The notes: generated from the letters alone by a model not told the origin. 64,000 nucleotides of DNA from Kineosporia mesophila (GCF_021129235.1 NZ_JAJOMA010000001.1:62001-126000), one strand, 5' to 3'. Shown: positions 49,026 through 59,478, counted from the first letter of the stretch. A program made the numbers and translations.

Positions 49026-50495
49026 ATGAGCACCGAGTACGGCTGGCGGTTCGACGCCGCGGCGGCCCCGCGCCGACTCCTGCCCTCGGTGCGGGCGCGC
49101 TCCACGGTCTCGGCCGTGCTGGTGGTCGGGCTGGGCCTGACGCTGGCGGGCGGGCTGATCTTCTACGTGTTGCAGCGCAGTCTGATCGGCGGGCTGAACC
49201 GGGCGGCGGACGCACGGGTCAGCGAGGTCGCCGGGCAGCTGGAACTGATCGGTGAGGGAGATCTGGACACCCAGCTAAAGAAGGAGCAGAACCAGCGCGA
49301 CGGCCAGTGGGTGCAGGTGCTCCGGGGCGATGCGGTGGTGTCGGCCTCCACCTGGGACTCCGACCAGGGGCCGATCACCGGTCTGCGGCCGAAGGTCGGG
49401 CAGACGATCCGGGAGGAGGCCGGGCTGCTCAAGATCCTCGACACCACCCGGCCGTTCCTCGTGGTCACCCGGGGGGTGGACTACGACGGCAACCGGGACA
49501 CGATCATCGTGGCCACGTTCTACTCCGGGCAGCGCGAGACCGTGCTCAAGATGCTGCTGGTGCTGGGTGTCTCGTTCCCGTTGCTGCTGGCCGGCCTCGG
49601 GGTGCTGGTCTGGGTGATGCTCGGCCGGGCGCTGCGCCCGGTGGAGGAGATCCGCGCGCGGGTGTCCCGGGTCGACGAGCGCGACCTGGACGACCGGGTC
49701 CCCGTGCCGCCGACCCGCGACGAGATCGCCCGGCTGGCGGTCACGATGAACGAGATGCTCGACCGGCTCCAGGCGGCGCAGAAGGCCCAGCGGCAGTTCG
49801 TCTCGGACGCCAGCCACGAGTTGCGCAGCCCCCTGGCGACCCTCTCGGCCACGCTCGAGGTGGTCGATTCCGACGTCAGCGGCCGGGCCTGGGCCGAGCT
49901 GCGCCCGGTGCTGCAGAACGAGACCGAGCGGATGGGTGTGCTGGTGGCGAACCTGCTGCTGCTGGCCCGCGCCGACGACCAGGGCCTGAAGATCATGTCG
50001 GTCGAGGTGGACCTGGACGACCTGGTGATGGAGGAGGCCCGGCGCCTGCGTTCCTCCTCCGCCCTGGAGGTGCCCCTCTCGGTGGTGCCGGTGCGCATCC
50101 TCGGCGACCCCTACAAGCTCGGCCAGGTGCTGCGGAACCTCGTCGACAACGCCACCCGGTACGCGCAGTCCACGGTCGCGCTGACCGTCACGACGGCCGG
50201 CCCGACGGCGCTGATCATGGTGGACGACGACGGCCCGGGTATCGCTCCGGGCGACCGGGACCGGGTGTTCGAGCGTTTCGTGCGGCTGGACGAGAGCCGC
50301 GACCGGGCCAGCGGGGGAGCAGGTCTGGGGCTGCCGATCGTGCGGGAGGTGGTGCGGGGCCACCAGGGTGACGTCGCGGTCGGGGTCTCGCCCTACGGCG
50401 GGGCCCGGTTCCAGGTGCAGCTGCCGATCTCCATCGACCAGGCGGCGGGGCTGCTGCCGGGCGAGACCGGCGAGATCCCCGTACTGGGCTCCTGA
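49026..50495 (+). CDS. sensor histidine kinase
   Basis: 489 residues. Membrane sensor of the OmpR-partner class: first helix about 28-50, an extracytoplasmic domain of about 120 residues (QLKKEQNQRDGQWVQVLRGD), second helix about 176-200, a HAMP domain, HisKA with His264 in SDASHELRSPL, and an HATPase_c with NLVDNATRYA (N box), DDDGPGIAP (G1), FVRLDESRDR (F box) and GGAGLGLPIV (G2). The signal is unknown. Its stop shares the TGATCA with the stop of the regulator gene, to which it is convergent. Confidence 0.93.
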   Translation: MSTEYGWRFDAAAAPRRLLPSVRARSTVSAVLVVGLGLTLAGGLIFYVLQRSLIGGLNRAADARVSEVAGQLELIGEGDLDTQLKKEQNQRDGQWVQVLRGDAVVSASTWDSDQGPITGLRPKVGQTIREEAGLLKILDTTRPFLVVTRGVDYDGNRDTIIVATFYSGQRETVLKMLLVLGVSFPLLLAGLGVLVWVMLGRALRPVEEIRARVSRVDERDLDDRVPVPPTRDEIARLAVTMNEMLDRLQAAQKAQRQFVSDASHELRSPLATLSATLEVVDSDVSGRAWAELRPVLQNETERMGVLVANLLLLARADDQGLKIMSVEVDLDDLVMEEARRLRSSSALEVPLSVVPVRILGDPYKLGQVLRNLVDNATRYAQSTVALTVTTAGPTALIMVDDDGPGIAPGDRDRVFERFVRLDESRDRASGGAGLGLPIVREVVRGHQGDVAVGVSPYGGARFQVQLPISIDQAAGLLPGETGEIPVLGS

Positions 50496-51173
50496 TCAGC
50501 CGCCGGTGATCGAAAGCCGGTAGCCCATGCCGCGGACCGTCTCGATGGCGCGGCGCTCGAACGGAGCGTCGATCTTCCGGCGCAGATACCGCACGTAGAC
50601 CTCGACCACGTTCGGGTCACCCTCGAAGGCCGGGTCCCAGACTCCCTCCAGGATCTCGCTCTTCGTGACGACGTCGCCCTTGTGCCGCATCAGGAACTCG
50701 AGCAGGCCGTACTCGCGCGGCGTCAGGCTGACCTCCTGGCCCGCGCGCTCGACACGCCGTCGGACCGGGTCGAGCGTCAGGTCGCCACAGGCCAGCACCA
50801 CCGGGCGTTCCGGGGCGCCGCGCCGGATCAGCGCGCGCAGGCGGGCCACGAGCACGATGAAACTGAAGGGCTTGGTCAGGTAGTCGTCGGCCCCGAGGTC
50901 GAATGCGTCGGTCTGGTCGTAATCGCCGTCTTTCGCGGTGAGCATCAGCACCGGCGTCCAGATCTCGCGGCGCCGCAGCTCGGTGAGCACCTGATAACCG
51001 TTGCCCCGCGGCAGCATGATGTCCAGAACGATGGCGTCAAAGCGCTTTTCGGTCGCGGCCCAGAGGGCGTCCTGCCCGTTGTGGGCCATCTCGACCACGA
51101 AACCCTCATCGGTGAGCCCACGCCGGATCGTCTCAGCCAGTGGACGTTCGTCGTCGACGATCAGTACCCGCAC
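50496..51173 (-). CDS. OmpR/PhoB-family response regulator
   Basis: 225 residues from GTG 51173 (AAGGAG five bases upstream). Receiver domain with the acidic pair in VDDER, phosphorylation site Asp51 (IVLDIMLPRGNG) and Lys101 (DYLTKPF). The C-terminal winged helix (about 130-225) has SLTPREYGLLEFLMRHKGDV and YVRYLRRKIDAPF. Convergent with the kinase gene and probably its cognate partner, although they cannot share one transcript. Divergent from hom over 132 bases. Confidence 0.94.
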   Translation of the reverse strand: MRVLIVDDERPLAETIRRGLTDEGFVVEMAHNGQDALWAATEKRFDAIVLDIMLPRGNGYQVLTELRRREIWTPVLMLTAKDGDYDQTDAFDLGADDYLTKPFSFIVLVARLRALIRRGAPERPVVLACGDLTLDPVRRRVERAGQEVSLTPREYGLLEFLMRHKGDVVTKSEILEGVWDPAFEGDPNVVEVYVRYLRRKIDAPFERRAIETVRGMGYRLSITGG

Positions 51174-51305
51174 GGTTCTCCTTCGTCAGACCTGCAAAGA
51201 TACTTGCCAGGACGGTGGCCGAGCGGGTGAACTCAGCAGGTTCTCAGGTCGCAGATGGGCCGCCATTCTCACATGTCGAGACAAATCACGAGTCAGGGAG
51301 TCACG

Positions 51306-52625
51306 GTGGAGCCGCTGAAGGTTGCGCTGCTGGGTAGCGGGTCGGTGGGGACGCAGGTCGCCCGCCTCCTGACGGCGCATGCGGAGGAGCTGGCCCTGCG
51401 GGTCGGCGCGCCTCTCGAACTGATCGGGATCGCCGTGCGCCGGCTGGAGGTGGACCGCGGGGCGGGCATCGACCCGTCCCTGTTCACGACCGATGCGCCC
51501 GAACTCCTCAAGCGCGCCGATCTGGTGATCGAGCTGATCGGCGGCATCGAGCCCGCCCGCACGCTGATCCTCGACGCCCTGGCCTCCGGCGCGTCGGTGG
51601 TCACGGGCAACAAGGCGCTTCTGGCCGAGCACGGCCCGGAGCTGTACGAGGCCGCCGACCGCGGTGGCGTGGAGCTGTACTACGAGGCCGCGGTGGCCGG
51701 GGCGATCCCGCTGCTGCGCCCGATTCGCGAGTCGCTGGCCGGTGACCGGGTGCAGCGGGTGCTCGGCATCGTCAACGGCACCACGAACTACGTGCTGGAC
51801 AAGATGGACACCGCCGGGCTGGGCTTCGCCGAGGCGGTGGCCCAGGCCCAGGCGCTGGGCTACGCCGAGGCCGACCCGACCGCCGACGTCGAGGGTTACG
51901 ACGCCGCCGCCAAGGCCGCGATCCTCGCCTCGCTGGCGTTCCACACCCGGGTCAGCGCCGACGACGTGCACCGCGAGGGCATCACCTCGGTCACCGCCGC
52001 CGACGTGGCGTCGGCCAAGGCGATCGGCGCCGTGGTGAAGATGCTCGCGATCTGCGAGCGCGTGGTCGCGGCCGACGGCAGCGAGGGCGTCTCGGTGCGC
52101 GTGCACCCGGCGATGGTGCCGCTCTCGCACCCGCTGGCCAGCGTGCGGGAAGCGTTCAACGCCGTGTTCGTCGAGGCCGAGGCGGCCGGTGAGCTGATGT
52201 TCTACGGCCGCGGCGCCGGTGGCCTGCCGACCGCGAGCGCCGTGCTCGGAGACCTGGTCTCCGCCGCCCGGAACCGGGTCGGCGGCAGTCGCGGCCCGGG
52301 TGAGTCGACCTATGCCCAGCTGCCGTTGCGGCCGATGGGTGAGGTGATCACCCGCTACCACATCAGCCTCGAGGTGGCCGATCGCCCGGGCGTACTCGCT
52401 ACGGTCTCCAAAGTTATTGCCGAACATGGCGTCTCGATCGAGACGGTGCGGCAGCAGCAGTTCCCGGCGGCCGGCACGGACGCCGGTGGCCAGGACCGCG
52501 CATCGCTGGTGGTGGTCACCCACTCCGCGACCGACGCGGCATTGGAAGCAACGGTCTCGGCGCTGGCCGGGTTGGACAGCGTGGCCGCCGTGGTCGGCGT
52601 CATGCGGGTCGAGGGTGAGAACTGA
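51306..52625 (+). CDS. hom: homoserine dehydrogenase
   Basis: 439 residues from GTG 51306 (CAGGGAG five bases before); earlier ATGs at 51255 and 51273 lack ribosome sites. Reduces aspartate semialdehyde to homoserine with NAD(P)H. Rossmann segment [17 protein letters not shown], then [12 protein letters not shown], the substrate region [20 protein letters not shown] and [11 protein letters not shown], and a C-terminal ACT domain (about 355-439) for threonine feedback. First gene of hom-thrC-thrB with one-base overlaps. Confidence 0.95.
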   Translation: MEPLKVALLGSGSVGTQVARLLTAHAEELALRVGAPLELIGIAVRRLEVDRGAGIDPSLFTTDAPELLKRADLVIELIGGIEPARTLILDALASGASVVTGNKALLAEHGPELYEAADRGGVELYYEAAVAGAIPLLRPIRESLAGDRVQRVLGIVNGTTNYVLDKMDTAGLGFAEAVAQAQALGYAEADPTADVEGYDAAAKAAILASLAFHTRVSADDVHREGITSVTAADVASAKAIGAVVKMLAICERVVAADGSEGVSVRVHPAMVPLSHPLASVREAFNAVFVEAEAAGELMFYGRGAGGLPTASAVLGDLVSAARNRVGGSRGPGESTYAQLPLRPMGEVITRYHISLEVADRPGVLATVSKVIAEHGVSIETVRQQQFPAAGTDAGGQDRASLVVVTHSATDAALEATVSALAGLDSVAAVVGVMRVEGEN

Positions 52626-53695
52626 TGGCACATCTGTGGCGTGGCGTCGTTGACGAGTACCGGGACCGGCTTCCGCTCCTGGGGGATGCCCCGGCGGTGA
52701 CCCTGGGCGAGGGGGGTACGCCGCTGGTGCGGGCCCACAAGCTCTCCGAGCACACCGGCTGCGAGGTCTGGCTGAAGTGTGAGGGCGTCAACCCCACAGG
52801 CTCGTTCAAGGACCGCGGGATGACGGCCGCGATGACGGCGGCGGCCGCGGCCGGCGCGAAGGTCGTCGTGTGTGCCTCCACGGGTAACACCTCGGCGAGC
52901 GCGGCCGCCTACGCCACCGCGGCCGGGATGAAGTGCGCGGTGCTGGTGCCGGACGGCAAGATCGCGATGGGCAAGCTGGCCCAGGCGATCGCCCACGGCG
53001 CCGAGTTGCTGCAGGTCGACGGCAACTTCGACGACTGCCTGACGGTGGCCCGCAAGCTGGCCGACGCGTACCCGGTCGAACTGGTGAACTCGGTGAACCC
53101 GGCCCGTATCGAGGGCCAGAAGACCGCCGCGTTCGAGATCGTCGACGTGCTCGGCGACGCCCCGGACATTCACTGCCTGCCCGTCGGCAACGCCGGCAAC
53201 ATCACCGCCTACTGGCGGGGCTACACCGAGTACCAGGCCGACGGCCCGGCGTCGAAGACCCCGAAGATGTGGGGTTTCCAGGCCGCCGGGGCCGCTCCGA
53301 TCGTGCTCGGCCACCCGGTCGACCACCCGGAGACCGTGGCGACCGCGATCCGGATCGGCAACCCCGCGTCCTGGTCGCAGGCCATCGAGGCCCGGGACGC
53401 CTCGGGCGGGCGGATCGACGCTGTCGACGACCCGGCGATCCTGGCCGCGCACCGCTGGCTGTCCTCGAAGGAGGGCGTCTTCGTCGAGCCCGGGTCGGCC
53501 GCCTCGGTCGCCGGTCTGCTCCAGGTGCACGCCGCCGGTGAGCTGGAGCCGGGCCAGAGGGTGGTCTGCACGGTCACCGGGCACGGGCTGAAAGACCCGC
53601 AGTGGGCCCTGAAGAACGCCGACGGCGACGACGTGCAGCCGACCCGGATCCAGGTCGATGTGGTCAGCATCGCCTCGGCGCTCGGGCTCGGCTGA
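52625..53695 (+). CDS. thrC: threonine synthase
   Basis: 356 residues, class II-type short form typical of actinobacteria. PLP enzyme converting O-phosphohomoserine to threonine: Schiff-base Lys62 in [11 protein letters not shown], substrate loop [15 protein letters not shown], the phosphate-binding PVGNAGNI, and the C-terminal [12 protein letters not shown]. Its ATG shares one base with the hom stop and its stop one base with thrB, so the three enzymes are translated in a coupled way. Confidence 0.95.
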   Translation: MAHLWRGVVDEYRDRLPLLGDAPAVTLGEGGTPLVRAHKLSEHTGCEVWLKCEGVNPTGSFKDRGMTAAMTAAAAAGAKVVVCASTGNTSASAAAYATAAGMKCAVLVPDGKIAMGKLAQAIAHGAELLQVDGNFDDCLTVARKLADAYPVELVNSVNPARIEGQKTAAFEIVDVLGDAPDIHCLPVGNAGNITAYWRGYTEYQADGPASKTPKMWGFQAAGAAPIVLGHPVDHPETVATAIRIGNPASWSQAIEARDASGGRIDAVDDPAILAAHRWLSSKEGVFVEPGSAASVAGLLQVHAAGELEPGQRVVCTVTGHGLKDPQWALKNADGDDVQPTRIQVDVVSIASALGLG

Positions 53696-54651
53696 TGTCG
53701 CTCGATTCCGTCCCGGTGGCCGGCCCGGGACTGCTGGCCGACCGCCGCGCCACCGTGCGCGTTCCCGCCACCAGCGCCAACCTGGGCCCCGGCTTCGACA
53801 GCCTGGGCCTGGCACTGGCGCTCCACGACGTCGTCACCCTCAGCCCGGCCGCGTCCGGGCTGGAGGTGACGGTCGAGGGGGAGGGGGCCGGCGGCGTGCC
53901 CCTGACCGAGGACCACCTGGTCGTCCGGGCCGTCCGCGCCGGTTTCGACCACGCCGGCGTGCCGCAGCCGGGTATCCGCCTGCACTGCGTCAACTCGATC
54001 CCGCACGGCCGCGGCCTGGGCTCGTCCGCCGCCGCCGTGGTGGCCGGTCTGGTCGCCGCCCGCGGCTGCCTGGCCGAGCCCGAGGTCCTGGACGACGCCA
54101 CGGTGCTGGCCCTGGCCACGTCGCTCGAGGGGCACCCGGACAACGCCGCGGCCGCACTGCTGGGTGGCTGCACGATCTCCTGGCTCTCGCCGAGCGGCGT
54201 TCCGCGCGCCGAACGGGTCGAGGTCCGGGCCGATCTCGACCCGGTGGTCTGCGTGCCGTCCGGCGAGCTGTCCACCAGCACCGCGCGGGCGATGCTGCCC
54301 GCGCTCGTCCCGCACCCGGACGCGTCGTTCAACGCCGGGCGGGCCGCACTGCTGGTGCACGCCCTGACCCGGCGCCCCGATCTGTTGCTCGAGGCCACCG
54401 AAGACCGTCTGCACCAGGCGCAGCGGGCGCCCGCCATGCCGGAGACCGCCGAGCTCGTCCACCGGGTACGTGAGCTCGGTGCGGCCGCCGTCGTCTCCGG
54501 GGCCGGCCCGTCGGTGCTCGTCCTGGGGGCCCGGGGCGAGGCGGCCGCCGCCGTGAATTCGGCGCTGGGCGGTTCGGTCGCGCACCGCTGGACCGTGCTG
54601 CGACCGGGAATTGATACGGTCGGATCAATTCTTGCTACAGAAGGTGAATGA
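53695..54651 (+). CDS. thrB: homoserine kinase
   Basis: 318 residues from ATG 53695 (one-base overlap); an earlier frame start at 53602 is inside thrC. GHMP kinase phosphorylating homoserine: N-terminal VPATSANLGPGFDSLGLAL, ATP loop PHGRGLGSSAAAVVAG, and the C-terminal AAVVSGAGPSVLVLG. Ends the threonine operon. Confidence 0.95.
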   Translation: MSLDSVPVAGPGLLADRRATVRVPATSANLGPGFDSLGLALALHDVVTLSPAASGLEVTVEGEGAGGVPLTEDHLVVRAVRAGFDHAGVPQPGIRLHCVNSIPHGRGLGSSAAAVVAGLVAARGCLAEPEVLDDATVLALATSLEGHPDNAAAALLGGCTISWLSPSGVPRAERVEVRADLDPVVCVPSGELSTSTARAMLPALVPHPDASFNAGRAALLVHALTRRPDLLLEATEDRLHQAQRAPAMPETAELVHRVRELGAAAVVSGAGPSVLVLGARGEAAAAVNSALGGSVAHRWTVLRPGIDTVGSILATEGE

Positions 54652-54962
54652 TCCGTCCGAGTAGTCTGCGGGGCGGCACGGTGCAAGAATGTCCGGGCGC
54701 CGAGTGACGGATCCAACATCGTTTTACCGTGAGATCTGTTGCTTGGCCGGATTCGGGTTCTTCGTTCTGGGCCGCACCGGTGTTACAGTACGTGTGCAGC
54801 CGCTGGATGCCGTAGTACCAGGCACACGTGCTGTACTCCGCCGCTCATTCCAGGTTTCCGCGCATGCGCGTGGTCGTCGCGGCGTACCACCACCCGGACT
54901 CTCCGGGTGTGAAAACCCGCTGGCCGTGACCATGTCGCGGCCGAGGAGGGGGAAGACCTTTC
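54652..54962 (+). promoter_or_regulatory. rho leader with long inverted repeat
   Basis: About 310 bases without a gene between thrB and rho. ACAGTACGTGTGC (54785-54797) pairs with GCACACGTGCTGT (54822-54834) at 12 of 13 positions around a 24-base loop, with no T-tract. TTACAGT at about 54783 could be a -10 for rho, with TTG-rich sequence upstream. Rho genes are commonly autoregulated in their leader, so this may be an attenuator or protein-binding structure (inference). Confidence 0.45.
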
Positions 54963-56936
54963 GTGACAGATACCACCGAGATGTCGGCCGCCGTCGACCT
55001 CTCGACGCTCCGCCTGCCGCAGCTCCAGGCGGTCGCCTCGCAACTGAACATCAACGGCACGGCGCGCATGCGCAAGGCCGAGCTCCTCGAGGCGATCCGG
55101 AGCCACCAGAGTGGTGGCGCCGCAGCTGCCCCACCGGCAACCCGTTCCCGCAGGGCCGCAACCGCGCCCGCCGGGGCCCCGGCCCGCACGCGCCGCACCT
55201 CTGCCGCGGCTGCTGAGCCCGTGGCCGAAGTCGCTGCCCCCGCGCAGGAAGCGCTGATCGAGGCGCCGGCTCCGAAGAGCAGCGCGACCGGCACCAGCGG
55301 CCGTCGCAGCCGGGCCGCCGCGGCCGCCGCTCCGGTCGAGGCCGCGTCGGCCAAGGCCGTCGAGGCCCCCGCCGAGCCGCCCGCCGCCGAGGCCGAGCCC
55401 GCTGAGCGCCCCACCCGTGGCCGAGGCCGGAACAACCGTGCAGATCGCGCCGAGCGTCCCGACCGCACCGAGCGCGCTGAGCGCCCGGACCGGTCCGGGG
55501 GCGACCGGTCCGAGTCCCGTTCGGACAACCGCGACGGCAGCCGGGAGAACACCCGCGACGGCAACCGGGACGGCGGCAGCCGCACCGACAGCCGTGACGG
55601 TGGCAGCCGGGACAGTCAGGGCCGCAACAACTCCCAGGCCCGCCGCAACCCGGTCCCGGTCAACGTCAGCAACGACGACGACGATGACGAGGACGGCCGC
55701 GGCCGTCGCCGGGGTCGCCGCTTCCGTGACCGCAAGCGTGGTCGCGGCCGCGAGGGCGAGCCCGGTCAGGTCGATGATGTCGAGGTCAGCGACGACGACG
55801 TGGTCGTGCCCGTCGCCGGCATCCTCGATGTGCTCGACTCGTACGCGTTCCTGCGGACTTCCGGCTACCTGCCGGGCCCGAACGACGTCTACGTCTCGCT
55901 CGGCCAGGTGAAGAAGTACAACCTGCGCAAGGGTGACGCCGTCACCGGCGCCGTGCGCCAGCCGCGCGAGGGTGAGCAGGCCAACCAGCGCCAGAAGTTC
56001 AACGCGCTGGTCCGGCTGGACACCATCAACGGCAGTGCACCCGAAGAGGCGCGCAACCGGCCCGAGTTCAACAAGCTCACGCCGCTCTACCCGCAGGAGC
56101 GCCTGCGGCTGGAGACCGAGCCGAACATCATCTCCACCCGGATCATCGATCTGGTGGCGCCGATCGGTAAGGGCCAGCGAGGCCTGATCGTCTCCCCGCC
56201 GAAGGCCGGTAAGACGCTCATCCTGCAGGCGATCGCCAACGCGATCACGCAGAACAACCCCGAGTGCCACCTGATGGTCGTGCTCGTGGACGAGCGGCCC
56301 GAAGAGGTCACCGACATGCAGCGCACGGTGAAGGGTGAGGTCATCGCCTCCACCTTCGACCGTCCGGCCGACGACCACACGGCCGTCGCCGAGCTGTCCA
56401 TCGAGCGGGCCAAGCGCCTGGTCGAGCTGGGTCACGACGTGGTCGTGCTGCTCGACTCGATCACCCGTCTGGGCCGCGCCTACAACCTGGCCGCCCCGGC
56501 CAGCGGGCGCATCCTCTCCGGTGGCGTCGACTCCAGCGCGCTCTACCCGCCGAAGCGGTTCTTCGGCGCGGCGCGCAACATCGAGCACGGCGGCTCGCTG
56601 ACCATCCTGGCGACCGCGCTGGTCGAGACCGGCTCGAAGATGGACGAGGTGATCTTCGAGGAGTTCAAGGGCACCGGCAACATGGAGGTCCGCCTGTCGC
56701 GCCAGCTGGCCGACAAGCGCATCTTCCCGGCGGTCGACGTCAACGCCTCCAGCACCCGTCGCGAAGAAATTCTGATGGGCAAGGAAGAGCTGGGCGTCAT
56801 CTACCGGCTGCGCCGGGTCATGGGCGCCCTCGAGGCTCAGCAGGCCATCGAGCTGCTGCTCGACCGCACCAAGAAGAGCTCGAGCAACGCCGAGTTCCTC
56901 ATGCAGGTGCAGAAGACCTCGCCCTCCGGCGAATAG
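54963..56936 (+). CDS. rho: transcription termination factor Rho, with long Arg/Asp-rich insert
   Basis: 657 residues from GTG 54963 (purine-rich GAGGAGGGGGAAG upstream). Hexameric RNA helicase. Residues 1-45 form the SAP-like N-terminal helices ([20 protein letters not shown]). Residues 45-270 are a low-complexity insert, first Ala/Pro-rich, then runs of DR, RDGN and DDDDDEDG, then basic. The RNA-binding cold-shock domain follows (about 270-350: [20 protein letters not shown]), then the ATPase with P-loop PPKAGKT (about 409), Walker [11 protein letters not shown] and the Q/R loops. The actinobacterial insert binds RNA and alters termination at structured, GC-rich sites. Confidence 0.95.
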   Translation: MTDTTEMSAAVDLSTLRLPQLQAVASQLNINGTARMRKAELLEAIRSHQSGGAAAAPPATRSRRAATAPAGAPARTRRTSAAAAEPVAEVAAPAQEALIEAPAPKSSATGTSGRRSRAAAAAAPVEAASAKAVEAPAEPPAAEAEPAERPTRGRGRNNRADRAERPDRTERAERPDRSGGDRSESRSDNRDGSRENTRDGNRDGGSRTDSRDGGSRDSQGRNNSQARRNPVPVNVSNDDDDDEDGRGRRRGRRFRDRKRGRGREGEPGQVDDVEVSDDDVVVPVAGILDVLDSYAFLRTSGYLPGPNDVYVSLGQVKKYNLRKGDAVTGAVRQPREGEQANQRQKFNALVRLDTINGSAPEEARNRPEFNKLTPLYPQERLRLETEPNIISTRIIDLVAPIGKGQRGLIVSPPKAGKTLILQAIANAITQNNPECHLMVVLVDERPEEVTDMQRTVKGEVIASTFDRPADDHTAVAELSIERAKRLVELGHDVVVLLDSITRLGRAYNLAAPASGRILSGGVDSSALYPPKRFFGAARNIEHGGSLTILATALVETGSKMDEVIFEEFKGTGNMEVRLSRQLADKRIFPAVDVNASSTRREEILMGKEELGVIYRLRRVMGALEAQQAIELLLDRTKKSSSNAEFLMQVQKTSPSGE

Positions 56937-56942
56937 TCGTCA

Positions 56943-56980
56943 CCGCGTTCACCCCGGGAATGCTCCCGGGGTGAACGCGG
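56943..56980 (+). terminator. strong hairpin terminator of rho
   Basis: A perfect 17-base stem (CCGCGTTCACCCCGGGA with its complement) closes on a four-base ATGC loop, six bases past the rho stop. Only TTA follows, so it acts through stem stability rather than a U-tract. Confidence 0.8.
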
Positions 56981-57080
56981 TTATGGCTCCCGTCTGCAGA
57001 TCTGGCAGACTGACTCAAGCTCCGGTTCACGAGCGACGCGCCCGCGCCGCACGACCCGGCGGCGACAAACGAGGAGAATC

Positions 57081-57323
57081 ATGAAGGCCGACATTCACCC
57101 GCAGTACGTGACCACCACGGTCAAGTGCGCCTGCGGCGAGACTTTCGAGACCCGTAGCACCGCGAAGAGCGGCACGATCTCCACCGAGACCTGCAGCGCC
57201 TGCCACCCGTTCTACACGGGCAAGCAGCGCATCCTGGACACCGGTGGCCGGGTTGCCCGCTTCCAGGCGCGCTACGGCAAGAAGCCGGCCGACGCGGAGA
57301 AGACCGCCGACGCCGAGAAGTAG
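57081..57323 (+). CDS. rpmE: ribosomal protein bL31, zinc-binding form
   Basis: 80 residues, GAGGAG five bases before the ATG. bL31 of the C+ type with the four-cysteine zinc site (VKCACGETF and [11 protein letters not shown]). The C-terminal tail has [12 protein letters not shown]. Joins the 50S central protuberance to the 30S head. Actinobacteria often carry a zinc-free paralogue under Zur; this C+ copy is the zinc-replete one. Confidence 0.96.
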   Translation: MKADIHPQYVTTTVKCACGETFETRSTAKSGTISTETCSACHPFYTGKQRILDTGGRVARFQARYGKKPADAEKTADAEK

Positions 57324-57330
57324 CCGAGCC

Positions 57331-57380
57331 GACGCCGGTCGTAGCCCTCATCGAGGGCGACGACCGGCGTCGTCGTTTGT
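57331..57380 (+). terminator. intrinsic terminator of rpmE
   Basis: GACGCCGGTCGT (57331-57342) pairs perfectly with ACGACCGGCGTC, with a second inner stem GCCCTC/GAGGGC, followed by GTCGTTTGT. Seven bases past the rpmE stop. Confidence 0.8.
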
Positions 57381-57410
57381 CCCCACCCGAGTGCCTTGCA
57401 CTCCCTCCTC

Positions 57411-57467
57411 GTTCGTGACCAGGCAGCCCTCCCCGCTCCGGGGACTGCCTGACCACGGCCGTGTTTT
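57411..57467 (+). terminator. hairpin with U-tract just upstream of prfA, attenuator-like
   Basis: CAGGCAG...CCCCG pairs with CGGGG..CTGCCTG, within wider arms GTTCGTGACCAGGCAG and CTGCCTGACCACGGCCGTG, followed by TTTTCTC. It ends only about 30 bases before the prfA start codon, so transcripts reaching prfA from upstream must pass it. It could be a second stop for rpmE, or an attenuator for prfA. The arm sequence matches that of the ackA terminator (214-262). Confidence 0.6.
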
Positions 57468-57494
57468 CTCTTGATGACGTAGAAGAAGGCAGAG

Positions 57495-58607
57495 ATGACC
57501 CAGCTCACCCCCGACGAGTCCGCCCAGGCTGCTGTCGGGCCGCTGCTCGACGAGTACGAGGAGCTGGAGCGTCAGCTCGCCGACCCGTCGATCCACGCCG
57601 ACGCCGGAGCCGCCCGCAAGCTCGGCCGCCGTTACGCAGAGCTGGGGGCCGTGCACGCCGGGTACGTGGTCTGGCGCGGTGCGCTCGACGATCTGGAGGC
57701 CGCCCGTGAGCTGGCCGCCGAGGACTCCTCGTTCGCCGAGGAGCTGCCCGCCCTGGACGCCACGCTGGTCGAGGCCCGCGAGCGGCTGCACCGTCTGCTG
57801 ATCCCGCGCGACCCGGACGACTCGCGTGACGTGATCCTGGAGATCAAGGCGGGGGAGGGCGGCGAGGAGTCGGCCCTGTTCGCCGGCGACCTGCTGCGCA
57901 TGTACCTTCGGTTCGCCGAGCGCAACGGCTGGCGCACCGAGGTTCTCGACTCCACCGAGAGCGACCTGGGCGGGTACAAGGACATCTCGGTCGCGGTCAA
58001 GACCCGCGGCAACCCGGCCCCCGGCGAGGGCGTGTTCTCGAAGCTGAAGTACGAGGGCGGCGTGCACCGCGTGCAGCGGGTGCCCGTGACCGAGTCGCAG
58101 GGGCGCATCCACACCTCGGCCGCCGGCGTGCTCGCGCTGCCCGAGCCGGACGAGACCGTCGAGATCGAGATCGACCACAACGACCTGCGCATCGACGTTT
58201 TCCGTTCCTCCGGCCCCGGTGGCCAGAGCGTCAACACCACCGACTCCGCCGTGCGCATCACCCACCTGCCCACCGGCGTGGTGGTGTCCTGCCAGAACGA
58301 GAAGTCGCAGCTGCAGAACAAGGAACAGGCCCTGCGCATCCTGCGGGCCCGGCTGCACGCCCTCCAGGCCGAGGCCGCCCAGGCCGAGGCGTCCCAGGCC
58401 CGGCGTTCGCAGGTGCGCACCGTGGACCGTTCCGAGCGGATCCGCACCTACAACTACCCGGAGAACCGGATCGCCGACCACCGAACCGGTTACAAGGCCT
58501 ACAACCTCGACCAGGTGCTCGACGGTGACCTGGGCCCGGTGATCCAGTCCTGCCTGGATGCCGACGAAAGTGCCCAGCTGGCCGCCCTCCAGACCTACGG
58601 CGGCTGA
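57495..58607 (+). CDS. prfA: peptide chain release factor 1
   Basis: 370 residues. Recognises UAA and UAG: stop-codon reading tip [16 protein letters not shown] holds the RF1 PxT motif, and GGQ at 242-244 ([10 protein letters not shown]) triggers hydrolysis. The N-terminal helical domain and the C-terminal [18 protein letters not shown] are standard. Followed by prmC one base after its stop; that enzyme methylates the GGQ glutamine. Confidence 0.97.
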   Translation: MTQLTPDESAQAAVGPLLDEYEELERQLADPSIHADAGAARKLGRRYAELGAVHAGYVVWRGALDDLEAARELAAEDSSFAEELPALDATLVEARERLHRLLIPRDPDDSRDVILEIKAGEGGEESALFAGDLLRMYLRFAERNGWRTEVLDSTESDLGGYKDISVAVKTRGNPAPGEGVFSKLKYEGGVHRVQRVPVTESQGRIHTSAAGVLALPEPDETVEIEIDHNDLRIDVFRSSGPGGQSVNTTDSAVRITHLPTGVVVSCQNEKSQLQNKEQALRILRARLHALQAEAAQAEASQARRSQVRTVDRSERIRTYNYPENRIADHRTGYKAYNLDQVLDGDLGPVIQSCLDADESAQLAALQTYGG

Positions 58608-58608
58608 G

Positions 58609-59478
58609 ATGCCCGAGCTGAAGCACGTTCTCGCCTCGGCCACCACCCTGCTGTCCGAGGCCGGGGTGCCCTCGCCCTCGGCCGACGCGAACATCCTGGT
58701 GGCCCACGCCCTCGGGGTCGAACGGCGCGACCTGGCCCGCCGGGTGATCCTCGGCTACGAGCTCCGGTCCGACGAAACCACCCAGGTCGCAGAACTTCTT
58801 GACCAGCGCGCGAAACGTGTTCCGCTGCAGCATTTAATCGGTTCGACCGGTTTCCGTCGGCTCGAACTCCTGGTCGGGCCGGGCGTCTTCATTCCGCGAG
58901 TGGAGACCGAATGGGTGGCCGGCCTGGCCGTCGAGGCCGCCTCCGCCCTGGAAGACCCGCTCGTCGTCGACCTGTGCACCGGTTCCGGCGCGATCGCCCT
59001 CGCGGTCGCCGACGAGGTGCCCTCGGCCCGGGTGGTCGCCGTCGAGCTGGACCCGCCCGCGGTGGAGTGGGCGCGCCGCAACATCGAGGCGCTGGGTTCC
59101 CGGGTGGACCTGCGAGCAGGGGACGCGGTGCGCGCCGACGAGCGCCTGCTCGCCGACCTGGTGGGCCTGGTGGACGTGGTGGTCGCCAACCCGCCCTACA
59201 TCCCGCCCGACGCCGAGCCCACCGAGCCCGAGGTCCGTGACCACGACCCGGTGCTGGCGCTGTACGGGGGAGGGGACGACGGCCTCGCCGTCCCGCGCGG
59301 GGTGGTCGCGACCGCCGCCCGCCTCCTGCGTCCGGGCGGGCTCCTGGTGATGGAGCACGCCGATGTCCAGGGCTCCGGGGGCCGGGCCCTGACCAAGGCC
59401 CCGGACTGGGTGGACGTGAGCACCCAGCGTGACCTGACGGGCCGCGACCGGGCGCTGGTGGCCCGCCGGAGCAGTTGA
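58609..59478 (+). CDS. prmC: release factor glutamine methyltransferase
   Basis: 289 residues from ATG 58609. N-terminal helical domain that holds the release factor (1-80), then the SAM-dependent fold with VVDLCTGSGAIALAVAD (motif I) and NPPYIP (substrate glutamine site). Methylates the GGQ glutamine of RF1 and RF2. Coupled to prfA. Confidence 0.95.
   Translation: MPELKHVLASATTLLSEAGVPSPSADANILVAHALGVERRDLARRVILGYELRSDETTQVAELLDQRAKRVPLQHLIGSTGFRRLELLVGPGVFIPRVETEWVAGLAVEAASALEDPLVVDLCTGSGAIALAVADEVPSARVVAVELDPPAVEWARRNIEALGSRVDLRAGDAVRADERLLADLVGLVDVVVANPPYIPPDAEPTEPEVRDHDPVLALYGGGDDGLAVPRGVVATAARLLRPGGLLVMEHADVQGSGGRALTKAPDWVDVSTQRDLTGRDRALVARRSS

Noticed and set aside
52355-54719. Long minus-strand frames over thrC and thrB
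   Set aside because: Antisense shadows of certain threonine genes.
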